Shown here: piece by piece, positions 6,866 to 13,860 of the stretch
Numbering within the stretch: the first letter of the stretch is position 1
How the letters are laid out: every line of letters starts with the position of its first letter
Source of the DNA: Enterococcus_D entomosocium
GTDB lineage: Bacteria; Bacillota; Bacilli; Lactobacillales; Enterococcaceae
NCBI RefSeq assembly: GCF_030441895.1
Contig: NZ_JARJAS010000039.1
Direction: 5' to 3' (one strand)
Length of the DNA stretch: 14,477 bases
Translations under genes and position numbers: made by a program
Notes under the pieces: model-generated
The model's input: only the letters and a program-made list of their open reading frames with translations
Database searches by the model: none
Told to the model about the DNA's origin: nothing

Positions 6866-9436
6866 TTAATTATCGGGCACAGCACTCAGTTCCCAGCTTA
6901 AGGTTGTTTGGTACTGCGCGGCATTTGGGTTCGCCGTTTTCGGAACATCCAGTGCCACACTTTGCGCGGCACTTTGCGCATCTCCAAAGCGATAGATCCA
7001 CGTTCCCGCCCCTTCGGTTCCTTTCGCTTGTAAGAGGATATGTTTTTCTCCTGGGATCAAGGTCAAGTCACTGGTTTCTTGAACCCCCGGCGGTGTTCCG
7101 TCTTGTGCCGTAGCTATTTGTTGGTTTAAGAATCGCAATCGGGCCCCAATCAATTCATGGTCCTTGTTTTTCGTCTGAAAGTTTTCCAGTTGTCTCACCG
7201 ACAACGTCCAGCCGTCTCGCTTGCTCTCTGACCTTCGGTCACTGACCTGCACATAGTTTGGCCGTTCTTCCTTCATTACTGTACCATCTTCTGTCAATAA
7301 TCGTTGCGGTTTAGCATAATAGGTTTGGTCTTGAGCAGAAATAGCCTGGATTCCAAAATCAAATTGGGAAACGAAATCGATACTGATCTGTCCTTGATCT
7401 TTGGGGAGCTGCGGAGGGTTTTCGGGATTAATTTCTTTTTCTGGATCCAATGGATCCAATGGAGGAACATCGGTCGCTTCTTCTTCATAATTTGCCTGCA
7501 AGACAACATCAGAGCTGCCCATGGTGAAGGTAGTATTTTCTGACGTTTCATCTGCAAGCATTGCACCAGTACCGGAAAGTATTTCCCAAGAAACAAAGCG
7601 ATAACCCTCATTGGTATTGGCATGGATCTCTGTTTCTTCTTGATCGATTAGCATATCCTTATCAGCACTGGGCGCGCCACCTTCTGCAAGATTCGCTTGC
7701 AAAATAACTCGTCTTTGTATTCGTTGATACCTATATTCCACTGTTATTGGTTCTTGTGTAAATAGCCCAGTCGCATTTAACGGCATTTCTGTCAGCGACC
7801 ATCCATCAATGTCTTTTGGTGAAGTGGTGTATGCTGTACCCACATTCCCAGTAAAGGATTCTGATTCTGATAGCTCGTTTCCTTGATTATCTACATACTT
7901 AACCGTCACAGATCCTGTCTGAATCGGCGGTTCAAAACCACTACCGCTACCACTGAAAATAAGCGAGCTATACCAGCGTTCATTGAATAGCTCTACATAT
8001 CGTTCGGCGAAATCATTGGGGTCTGAGGTACTACTTACAACTTGTGAACCATTCGCTCCATTAAGTATAGCATTCACTTGGAACCATGATGACCTAGGTG
8101 TTAGCATGGGATCAGCCATTGTCAGACGATTTGTGTTCAATATAATCCGACTTGTGGTTCCCATCGAGATTGGTTTTGCGTTGTTCCCGCCGTAGCTTGA
8201 TCCAAAGTCAGCAACTATATATGATCGTGCAGAAACATGGGGGGTTATTGTTATCGTTCCCCCGCGAACAACAGATATTGCTGAAGTAGTCCTCCCAACT
8301 GATTGAATTTCAAAATATCCACTAAGGTTTATATTTTGAGCCTCGAGGGCTGCACCGGCACTTTGGGTGTGGTTTATGAGTGCAGAATTTCTTATATCAA
8401 CTAAACCACTTCCATTATGCTTAACAGGTGTATTACTAGAACCGGGAATACTTATCCCATCTAATGAAAGATTAGCCGTTCCATTCATTTCAAGAAAGTT
8501 TTTAGAGGCCATTAAATTAATTTTTTGATAAGCAAAGTCTGCTTTCAAGAATATACTTGCGTTTCTTGCATTTAGAGAACTCCCCAATATAGAATTTGAA
8601 TAATTGATAGTAGCAGTGAGGATTATTTGACTTGTTCCTGAACTATTCCAAGCACTTCTAAATTGGGACCAATTGCTTACAGAAGTCGACGATCTATTTT
8701 GAGGATCCGTTATCTCTTGCAAAATACGCGCATTTTCTGCCGCAATGAGTGCTTCTGAAATGGATAGATTCTTTTCAGTCACCATGACTGGTTGAACTAC
8801 AATAGGCATCTCGTTTGTCGTTTCTATGGATTTCGTTTCTTGTTGTTGATCGTTCAAACTCGGTTCTGCCTGCTCACTTAAGTCTTCCTCTACACGACTG
8901 CCCCCTGCAGATGTACGTGTCTCCGCACGTTTTTCTTCTACTTCTAAATAGAAATGATCTGCGTCATTATCGATAGTAAGAAAGTATTGTCCAGCTTCTT
9001 CAAAAATAAGCGGAAAAAAAAACTCGGTTTGTTGCTTACTGGTTTTTAATGTCCAGTATTCCCCATAAGAATGTTGGATCGACTCTCCATTGGAGAACGC
9101 TGCTTCAAAGATTTGTCCAGGGGCAGGAATTCTCAACAAAACTTCATTAGCCGGCAAATTACTTTTAAAGTGTAACAAGACAGGTTGTCCCACTGTCGTC
9201 CGTGAAGTCTTATTCACGAATGAAAACTCTTGTACCACTTCTGTTTTCTTTTCTGAAGAGATCATGGATTGATTCGAATTGAGATACTCTGGTTGGCTTG
9301 AGCGAAACTCCTCAACCAGTTGCGGATCCACTGTGTTGTCCGTTTCGGCATAAACGTGTGTTAACGGCAGCGGAATGACTTGGGAAAATAAAAGAATTAT
9401 GCCAAACCAAGCCGCCTGCCTACAAACATTTATCAT
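6866..9436 (-). CDS. WxL-domain surface protein with MucBP and InlB-like repeat
   Basis: An 856-residue predicted exported wall protein. The start is an ATG with GGAAGGAG 10 bases upstream. Layout: signal peptide (1-31, ending THVYAETD); an N-terminal domain (about 60-165) shared with the giant WxL protein; an acidic/Gln-rich linker; a Ser/Asn-rich region resembling a pectate-lyase-like adhesive fold (about 260-480); a MucBP-type domain (about 507-570) beginning GSVTVKYVDNQGNEL; a segment resembling divergent InlB B-repeats (about 572-649, GYRFVSWEI then FTMGSSDVVLQANY); a DPLDPEKEINPEN linker; and a WxL domain (about 680-856) with DGWTLSV and LSWELSAVPDN. MucBP domains are associated with mucin binding in other proteins; that role here is inference. 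It precedes a WIP remnant and the giant WxL gene, the standard WxL-WIP-WxL order. Confidence 0.95.
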   Translation of the reverse strand: MINVCRQAAWFGIILLFSQVIPLPLTHVYAETDNTVDPQLVEEFRSSQPEYLNSNQSMISSEKKTEVVQEFSFVNKTSRTTVGQPVLLHFKSNLPANEVLLRIPAPGQIFEAAFSNGESIQHSYGEYWTLKTSKQQTEFFFPLIFEEAGQYFLTIDNDADHFYLEVEEKRAETRTSAGGSRVEEDLSEQAEPSLNDQQQETKSIETTNEMPIVVQPVMVTEKNLSISEALIAAENARILQEITDPQNRSSTSVSNWSQFRSAWNSSGTSQIILTATINYSNSILGSSLNARNASIFLKADFAYQKINLMASKNFLEMNGTANLSLDGISIPGSSNTPVKHNGSGLVDIRNSALINHTQSAGAALEAQNINLSGYFEIQSVGRTTSAISVVRGGTITITPHVSARSYIVADFGSSYGGNNAKPISMGTTSRIILNTNRLTMADPMLTPRSSWFQVNAILNGANGSQVVSSTSDPNDFAERYVELFNERWYSSLIFSGSGSGFEPPIQTGSVTVKYVDNQGNELSESESFTGNVGTAYTTSPKDIDGWSLTEMPLNATGLFTQEPITVEYRYQRIQRRVILQANLAEGGAPSADKDMLIDQEETEIHANTNEGYRFVSWEILSGTGAMLADETSENTTFTMGSSDVVLQANYEEEATDVPPLDPLDPEKEINPENPPQLPKDQGQISIDFVSQFDFGIQAISAQDQTYYAKPQRLLTEDGTVMKEERPNYVQVSDRRSESKRDGWTLSVRQLENFQTKNKDHELIGARLRFLNQQIATAQDGTPPGVQETSDLTLIPGEKHILLQAKGTEGAGTWIYRFGDAQSAAQSVALDVPKTANPNAAQYQTTLSWELSAVPDN

Positions 9437-9497
9437 ATCTACTTAACTCCTTCCATCTTAAACTCCTGTTCCTATTGCCATTCTTCTTTTCCTTCTT

Positions 9498-9532
9498 TTA
9501 AAAAGAGTAGCGCTATGAGCTTCTAACGCTAC
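9498..9532 (-). terminator. Rho-independent terminator or attenuator before the 856-residue WxL gene
   Basis: On the minus strand a 9-bp stem (9532-9524 with 9515-9507, one G-U pair) encloses an 8-base loop and is followed by TCTTTTT. It lies after the small gene and the WxL tail fragment and 62 bases before the start of the next WxL gene. I see no convincing promoter between hairpin and start codon, so partial read-through (attenuation) is possible. Confidence 0.7.
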
Positions 9533-9598
9533 ATCATTCACTTCCATCAGCCGAAACTTTAGGTTTCGCAAGAACGAACAGTCATCCCTTCCATCTGA

Positions 9599-9676
9599 TC
9601 AGTTATTATCAGGAGTAGAAGGTATTTTCCAAGTCAGTGTAGATTTGTATTGCGTCACAAAATGATCTTTGTGTCG
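9599..9676 (-). pseudogene. Isolated C-terminal tail of a WxL domain
   Basis: The minus-strand frame 9676-9599 reads TQYKSTLTWKIPSTPDNN then TGA. It lines up with the last residues of both intact WxL proteins, QYQTTLSWELSAVPDN and TYQTTLIWELSAVPDN, sharing the TL-x-W spacing and the PDN ending. It begins after an in-frame TAA and has no start codon, so it is not a gene but the last fragment of a deleted WxL gene. It lies 9 bases beyond the stop of the small protein gene. The match is short, so moderate confidence. Confidence 0.55.
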
Positions 9677-9684
9677 TTATATTT

Positions 9685-10062
9685 TCATAATACTGAAAAA
9701 ACCATGGACGGTTTGGTTTCCATTCCTAGATGATACCCACACAATTCCTTGAAATAATACTTGTAGTCGTTTTCTGTGATCCGGATAATATCCTCTGACG
9801 AAAAATCATCGAACTTTACCAATTCTGTTAATAAGAGAAGTTTGGCATCGATGCCTAATATTTTCGGAAATGTCGTCCAAAAGTGCTCAGGAGATATTTC
9901 TTGAATTAGTTGTTCTAGTTGATGACACAGTTCAGTAAAGTAAGCTTGTATCACTGGAACTTCATTCTTTGTTTCATTCAGTAGTTCTAAAAAATACCGT
10001 TGGTATTCTTCTTGTGTGATCAAGTGCTCTAATTTCTTTTTATTCGGTGAATCGTGATACAT
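9685..10062 (-). CDS. Small conserved protein of unknown function in the WxL locus
   Basis: A 125-residue protein if started at the ATG at 10062. An in-frame GTG at 10074 is less likely, because AGGAGTG overlaps it and is better placed as the Shine-Dalgarno for the ATG. There is no signal peptide or membrane segment, so it is predicted cytoplasmic. It is rich in charged and aromatic residues and appears largely helical. Features shared with the broken paralogue at 564-944: HFWxxxPKILGIDAK-type core, an acidic FDDFSSEDI block, KELCGY, and the ending METKPSMVFSVL. I do not recognise the family. It follows two Mga-type regulators by about 70 bases and precedes the WxL genes, suggesting co-transcription with the regulators and a role in the locus, but that is inference. 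Confidence 0.8.
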   Translation of the reverse strand: MYHDSPNKKKLEHLITQEEYQRYFLELLNETKNEVPVIQAYFTELCHQLEQLIQEISPEHFWTTFPKILGIDAKLLLLTELVKFDDFSSEDIIRITENDYKYYFKELCGYHLGMETKPSMVFSVL

Positions 10063-10132
10063 TGTGACAATCACTCCTTTTTGATGATTTTTTTGTTCTT
10101 TAGCGTGCTTCCATCTCTAATTCCCAACAGAA

Positions 10133-11599
10133 TTACTCAATGAATGGGTTCAAGGCATGCTCTACACGCCGCCAATCGGCGACAGTCGGGCTAGCATTGA
10201 GTAAAATATAATCAGTTTTTAAACTGTAATCAAAGATGTACGGTCGATAATTTGTTACGATTAAATCCGTCTCTGTTGATTTTAGCCATTCTTCGGACAA
10301 TTCATGCAACGAAACAAAGATCAGCTCGTGTTGGTTCCCTAAAATTCGAAGCGCCTGTAAGCGAATCGCTTGGATGCTGATATAGTCACCTTCTAACAAA
10401 ATCACCACTTTTTTTACTGGTTGATAATAATGAAGCAACAGATCACTAAAGACCGTAAAGCTTACGGCGAGATCTTTTAAAGATTGCTTGGAAAAAGCCA
10501 GTACTTTTTGATGGCTTTGTAAAAAAGTACAGTTTTTATCATAGGCGCCTGGATAATTCTGTTGAATTGCGGTGATCGTTTCTTTTTGTTGCTTGTTCCA
10601 AGTTGGACATGTCACATCATTTAGTTTTCTTGAAACTAAAAAAGTCGTCAAAAAGGTTTCGAGAACCTGCCGGTCCCAACGATCAAACACGGAATTAGAA
10701 AAGTATGCTTTTGAGACCATTTCTATCTCAGGCCAAGGATTAAATCGCTCAAGAAACAAGGTTTCTTTTTCCAGCTGATTGATCGTGCGCTTAGAAATGA
10801 TGATCAAATGCAGCCAAGCAAGTTCTTCTTTCGGCAATGTCACGCCGTAATCTTTTTCAATGATCGGTACAAGTAGCTCCAACAGTTCAAAATCCTTTTC
10901 TTGGTATACCTGCTCTTGAATCCAGTTTGGTACAGAAATCATTTCCCCTTGCTGAACCCGGACCACCACTAGATATAAAAGCGAATAAAAGGCCGAGATC
11001 GATAGCCCGGTTCCCACTTCATACGTTCCTAATCGATCCGATAACCCTTGAATCACTGATTGATGCAGTCCTTCTGGGGGGCGAATGGTGTGTGGGGTCG
11101 GTTCTGCGATATAGTAAAAGTCAAAAAAGAATTTTCGAATACTCCCCTCATCGCCTGTGAGCTTTACTGGTGTCGCATGCAGTTTCAGACCATATTCCTT
11201 TAGTGTCGGACGGACACGCGAAAAAAAACGGCGCAATGTGCTCTCACCATAGCAGTACCGATGAGCCAATTCATCCAAATTAACGGTTTCTCCATAAAAA
11301 ATAGCACTCATGATTTCAAATAAAGGTTCATTGACAAGTAACTGTTCTTTTTGTTCTTTGTAAATGACTCGATCACATTCTTTGAAATGAAATCCACTAT
11401 TATTAGATTGCAAAGAGATACTGTCCCCAAAATGATCGCGAATGGATTGGATATCTTTTATCAGAGTACGATAGGAAATAGTCATCTGTTCGGAGAGATC
11501 GACCAAGGTAACGGTTCCGGCATGTTCCATTTTTGTCAAAATGCGCATCCATCGACGAATCATCGGATTGGTAATAAACGTAAGTTGAAGTTCTTGCAT
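10133..11599 (-). CDS. Mga-family transcriptional regulator
   Basis: A 488-residue protein, the usual size for Mga/AtxA-type regulators. The ATG at 11599 has GAGGGG 5 bases upstream; the frame is open to a TTG at 11674 but that has no ribosome binding site. Layout: N-terminal Mga-type winged helix (about 10-70) with a helix-turn-helix at VTLVDLSEQMTISYRTLIKD; a second helix-turn-helix (about 105-165) around LDELAHRYCYGESTLRRFF; a helical PRD-like middle; and a C-terminal PTS EIIB-like domain (about 390-485) starting KKVVILLEGDYISIQAI and including DLIVTNYRPY. Family members are DNA-binding activators of surface-protein genes, often tuned by PTS phosphorylation; target genes here are presumably the downstream WxL genes. 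The 93-base gap upstream holds a weak promoter candidate (TTGCAA, 17-base spacer, TAGATA). Confidence 0.9.
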   Translation of the reverse strand: MQELQLTFITNPMIRRWMRILTKMEHAGTVTLVDLSEQMTISYRTLIKDIQSIRDHFGDSISLQSNNSGFHFKECDRVIYKEQKEQLLVNEPLFEIMSAIFYGETVNLDELAHRYCYGESTLRRFFSRVRPTLKEYGLKLHATPVKLTGDEGSIRKFFFDFYYIAEPTPHTIRPPEGLHQSVIQGLSDRLGTYEVGTGLSISAFYSLLYLVVVRVQQGEMISVPNWIQEQVYQEKDFELLELLVPIIEKDYGVTLPKEELAWLHLIIISKRTINQLEKETLFLERFNPWPEIEMVSKAYFSNSVFDRWDRQVLETFLTTFLVSRKLNDVTCPTWNKQQKETITAIQQNYPGAYDKNCTFLQSHQKVLAFSKQSLKDLAVSFTVFSDLLLHYYQPVKKVVILLEGDYISIQAIRLQALRILGNQHELIFVSLHELSEEWLKSTETDLIVTNYRPYIFDYSLKTDYILLNASPTVADWRRVEHALNPFIE

Positions 11600-11692
11600 A
11601 AGAGCCCCTCGCTTTATTTGTTTTTGTTGGCATCGGTTTAGTTTATATCTACACGCAACGGGCGCTTTTTGCAAGAAAATTAGCCCGAAATT

Positions 11693-12967
11693 TTAAAAGT
11701 AGGCCGAAACCTGACGTTCAATCTCTTTTTTTGATGGTAACACCGATAAGTGGATCGCACTTGGTGTTTTCTGTATTCGTGAATCATTGGTTACTTGGAT
11801 TTGTCGGAGAAAAGTAGGATGGGTCATCTTTTGACGATCGACCACATGTAGGCCCGCTTTGCGGAAGGCGCCTTCTACTGCGACTTGTATCCAACGTCTC
11901 ACAGCTAAGGGACCTATCAACTGATAGGAAATACAAACGGTCACACTATACTGGTTTTTCTCGTCTCTAAAGCGCGTAAGCAGCTGATCTAATATGATAG
12001 ATTTCGATCGTGTGCCCTGGTGTCCATTGGCGCTTTCGATCAGCTTAGGCAGTTGAAAAAAAGTTTCTAGTAAGGAAAGATACGTATCAAAGAGTTGATA
12101 GACGAGAACTTCGGTCGATTGTACTGGAAAGGTCGTATGAATCCCTGGCGAAAAGGTCCGAATAAATTCTTTTTGCGTCAAGGAGTTCAAAAATTGACGC
12201 TCATCTAACCCCAATAAAAACAAAGCGGCTTTTTCGGGTGCTGGCAACGAGACATTGATTGCCTGATCTAAGGCTTGAACCAAGGCTGCTTGTTTGGGAT
12301 TTTCAACACTCTGATCAGGCAAGCAATACCCTTGAGCAATTCTCAAGGATGCAATTTTGAGCCATTGATCGACTCGCGAAACATCCAGCTGCCAAGGGGT
12401 GGTTTTTAGGTTCAACTTTTCGGTCTGCATCATTTTGATTTGTGTAGCTAAGCTTTTGGGATAAATCGGCAAGGTGAAGTAAAAATCATAAAACAGTTGG
12501 CGGATACTGGCTTCTTCTCCGATTAACTGATTGGTTTTTGACACCAACTTCAGGTCATATTGTTTCTTTAAAAGCTCTTGCAGGTGTCGTTTGATTCGAG
12601 TAAACTTTGCAGACGATAGGTTCAAGTAGTGGACCCATTGATGATTTTCTAATCGTTTTCCAGCGGCTAACTGATCCAAAAATAAAAAGAGGGCATCATC
12701 ACCAAGCAGCTCTTCTTTCTTTTGATAATAAGCCTGGGGATCAATTAAGGAAAAGTGGTGCCCACTCTCATCCCCAATTAAGCGAATTGACTGGTCAAAG
12801 TAACTTTTTAGCTTTTTGAGGTCATTGAAAATGGTCCGGGAGGCAACCCCCGTCTGTTCCCCTAGTTCTTTCGTGGTGACTTGTTCTTTTTCTTCTAGTG
12901 TATCCAACAATTCCAACCAGCGTTTGATCTTTCCGTTATAGAGCAATTCATAAAAAAGAGGGTTCAT
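11693..12967 (-). CDS. Mga-family transcriptional regulator, shorter paralogue
   Basis: A 424-residue protein with an ATG start; AAAGGA lies about 12 bases upstream. It has the same plan as its neighbour but is about 60 residues shorter: N-terminal Mga-type winged helix (about 12-70; helix-turn-helix at TTKELGEQTGVASRTIFND), a second helix-turn-helix (about 105-165, SAKFTRIKRHLQELL), a helical PRD-like middle with fewer residues, and a C-terminal EIIB-like segment (about 340-424, beginning YSVTVCISYQLIGPLAVRRW). The end aligns with the neighbour's end (IHLSVLPSKKEIERQV against ILLNASPTVADWRRVE), so it is compact rather than truncated. It is clearly diverged from the second regulator, so the pair is not a recent duplication. 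It sits just after a terminator, so it should have its own promoter or read-through, though none is obvious. Confidence 0.88.
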   Translation of the reverse strand: MNPLFYELLYNGKIKRWLELLDTLEEKEQVTTKELGEQTGVASRTIFNDLKKLKSYFDQSIRLIGDESGHHFSLIDPQAYYQKKEELLGDDALFLFLDQLAAGKRLENHQWVHYLNLSSAKFTRIKRHLQELLKKQYDLKLVSKTNQLIGEEASIRQLFYDFYFTLPIYPKSLATQIKMMQTEKLNLKTTPWQLDVSRVDQWLKIASLRIAQGYCLPDQSVENPKQAALVQALDQAINVSLPAPEKAALFLLGLDERQFLNSLTQKEFIRTFSPGIHTTFPVQSTEVLVYQLFDTYLSLLETFFQLPKLIESANGHQGTRSKSIILDQLLTRFRDEKNQYSVTVCISYQLIGPLAVRRWIQVAVEGAFRKAGLHVVDRQKMTHPTFLRQIQVTNDSRIQKTPSAIHLSVLPSKKEIERQVSAYF

Positions 12968-12987
12968 TTTCTCAACTCGTCCTTTCT

Positions 12988-13017
12988 AAAAAAGGAAAGG
13001 TTGGTCAGCCCTTCCCT
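12988..13017 (-). terminator. Rho-independent terminator after the WxL pseudogene
   Basis: On the minus strand GGGAAGG (13016-13010) pairs with CCTTTCC (13000-12994), 7 bp with one G-U pair and a 9-base loop, followed directly by TTTTTT (12993-12988). It separates the decayed WxL gene from the first Mga-type regulator, only 20 bases before the latter's start codon. Confidence 0.7.
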
Positions 13018-13025
13018 CTTTTGAT

Positions 13026-13850
13026 TTAATCATCCCATACCGCCTTCAGTTCCCAACTTGAGGGCGGTTGGTACTGCGCGGCATTTGGAGTCGCTGGTTT
13101 CGTTACATTTAGTTCCACACTTTGCGTATCTTCAAAGCGATAAATCCACGTTCCTACTCCTTCGGCTTTTTTGACTTGTAAGAGGCTATGTTTTTCTCCT
13201 AAAATCAAGGTCAAGTCGCTGGTTTCTTGAATACCTGGCGGGGTTCCTTCTTGAGCCGTAGCTACTTATTTGTTTAAAAAGCGCAAGCTGGCCTTCACCA
13301 ATTCATGGTCATTATTTTTCGTCTGAAAGTTTTCCAATTGTCTCACCGACAAGGTCTAACCGTCTCGCTGGCTCTTTGACCATCGGTCACTGACTTGGAT
13401 ATGGTTGGATCGCTCCTCGGTTTCATCATCCATTACCAAGCTTTGCGCTTTAGTGTAATAGATCTGGTCTTACTTAGAAATGATCTGATTACCAAAACTG
13501 AATTAGAAAACAAAATCGATACTAAAGGCATCTTGATTTTCTGAGTCCACTTCTTTATCAGGAGCTAAAGTATCCAAGGGAGAGATAGGATCCAATTGAT
13601 CTTTTGAATACGTGTAACTATCCTCTGAGCATCTTCTTTAAATCTTCCTGAGGTATTTTCTGGCATGCCATTTAAACTGTATTCTTAAATTCAAATAGAC
13701 TAGTTTCTGTGACTGAAAATTCTGTACCACTTGTTCATCGACTGGCCCCTTTGTTTCTACATGTACTTGACGGAATGAAAATGGCATGACCTTTAATAAT
13801 AAAAGTATCGTCCCATATCAGACCACTTGCTTTCGGAGATTGATAAACAT
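13026..13850 (-). pseudogene. Decayed WxL surface-protein gene with a large internal deletion
   Basis: Both ends of a WxL protein related to the 856-residue one survive, but the middle is gone. The 5' end (ATG at 13850, GAGAGG 6 bases upstream) matches its signal peptide and first residues up to about residue 55, with TGA (13820-13818) replacing the Trp. This is fused to the end of a MucBP domain in another frame (about 13680-13600; EYSLNGMPENTSGRF against GWSLTEMPLNATGLF), then a linker and a WxL domain. That domain carries TAA at 13505-13503, 13472-13470 and 13268-13266 and TAG at 13358-13356; the TAG falls on the Trp of the first W-x-L motif (DG-stop-TLSV against DGWTLSV). The adhesive core and InlB-like repeat are absent. 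It starts 10 bases after the WIP gene, showing the original WIP-WxL operon. No functional product expected. Confidence 0.93.
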
Positions 13851-13860
13851 TATTGCCTCT

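Noticed and set aside
9439..9500. Lys/Glu-rich minus-strand frame ending in TAG 2 bases before the 856-residue WxL start, resembling a WIP cytoplasmic tail
   Set aside because: Low-complexity purine-rich sequence gives such translations by chance. It has an internal stop and no recognisable membrane helix before it.
9552..9568. Six-base hairpin between the WxL tail fragment and the terminator
   Set aside because: The stem is short and no U-tract follows on either strand, so it is not called as a terminator or RNA element.
11600..11674. TTG at 11674 as the start of the second Mga-type regulator
   Set aside because: No Shine-Dalgarno precedes it. The ATG at 11599 has GAGGGG at good spacing and the protein then begins like its paralogue.
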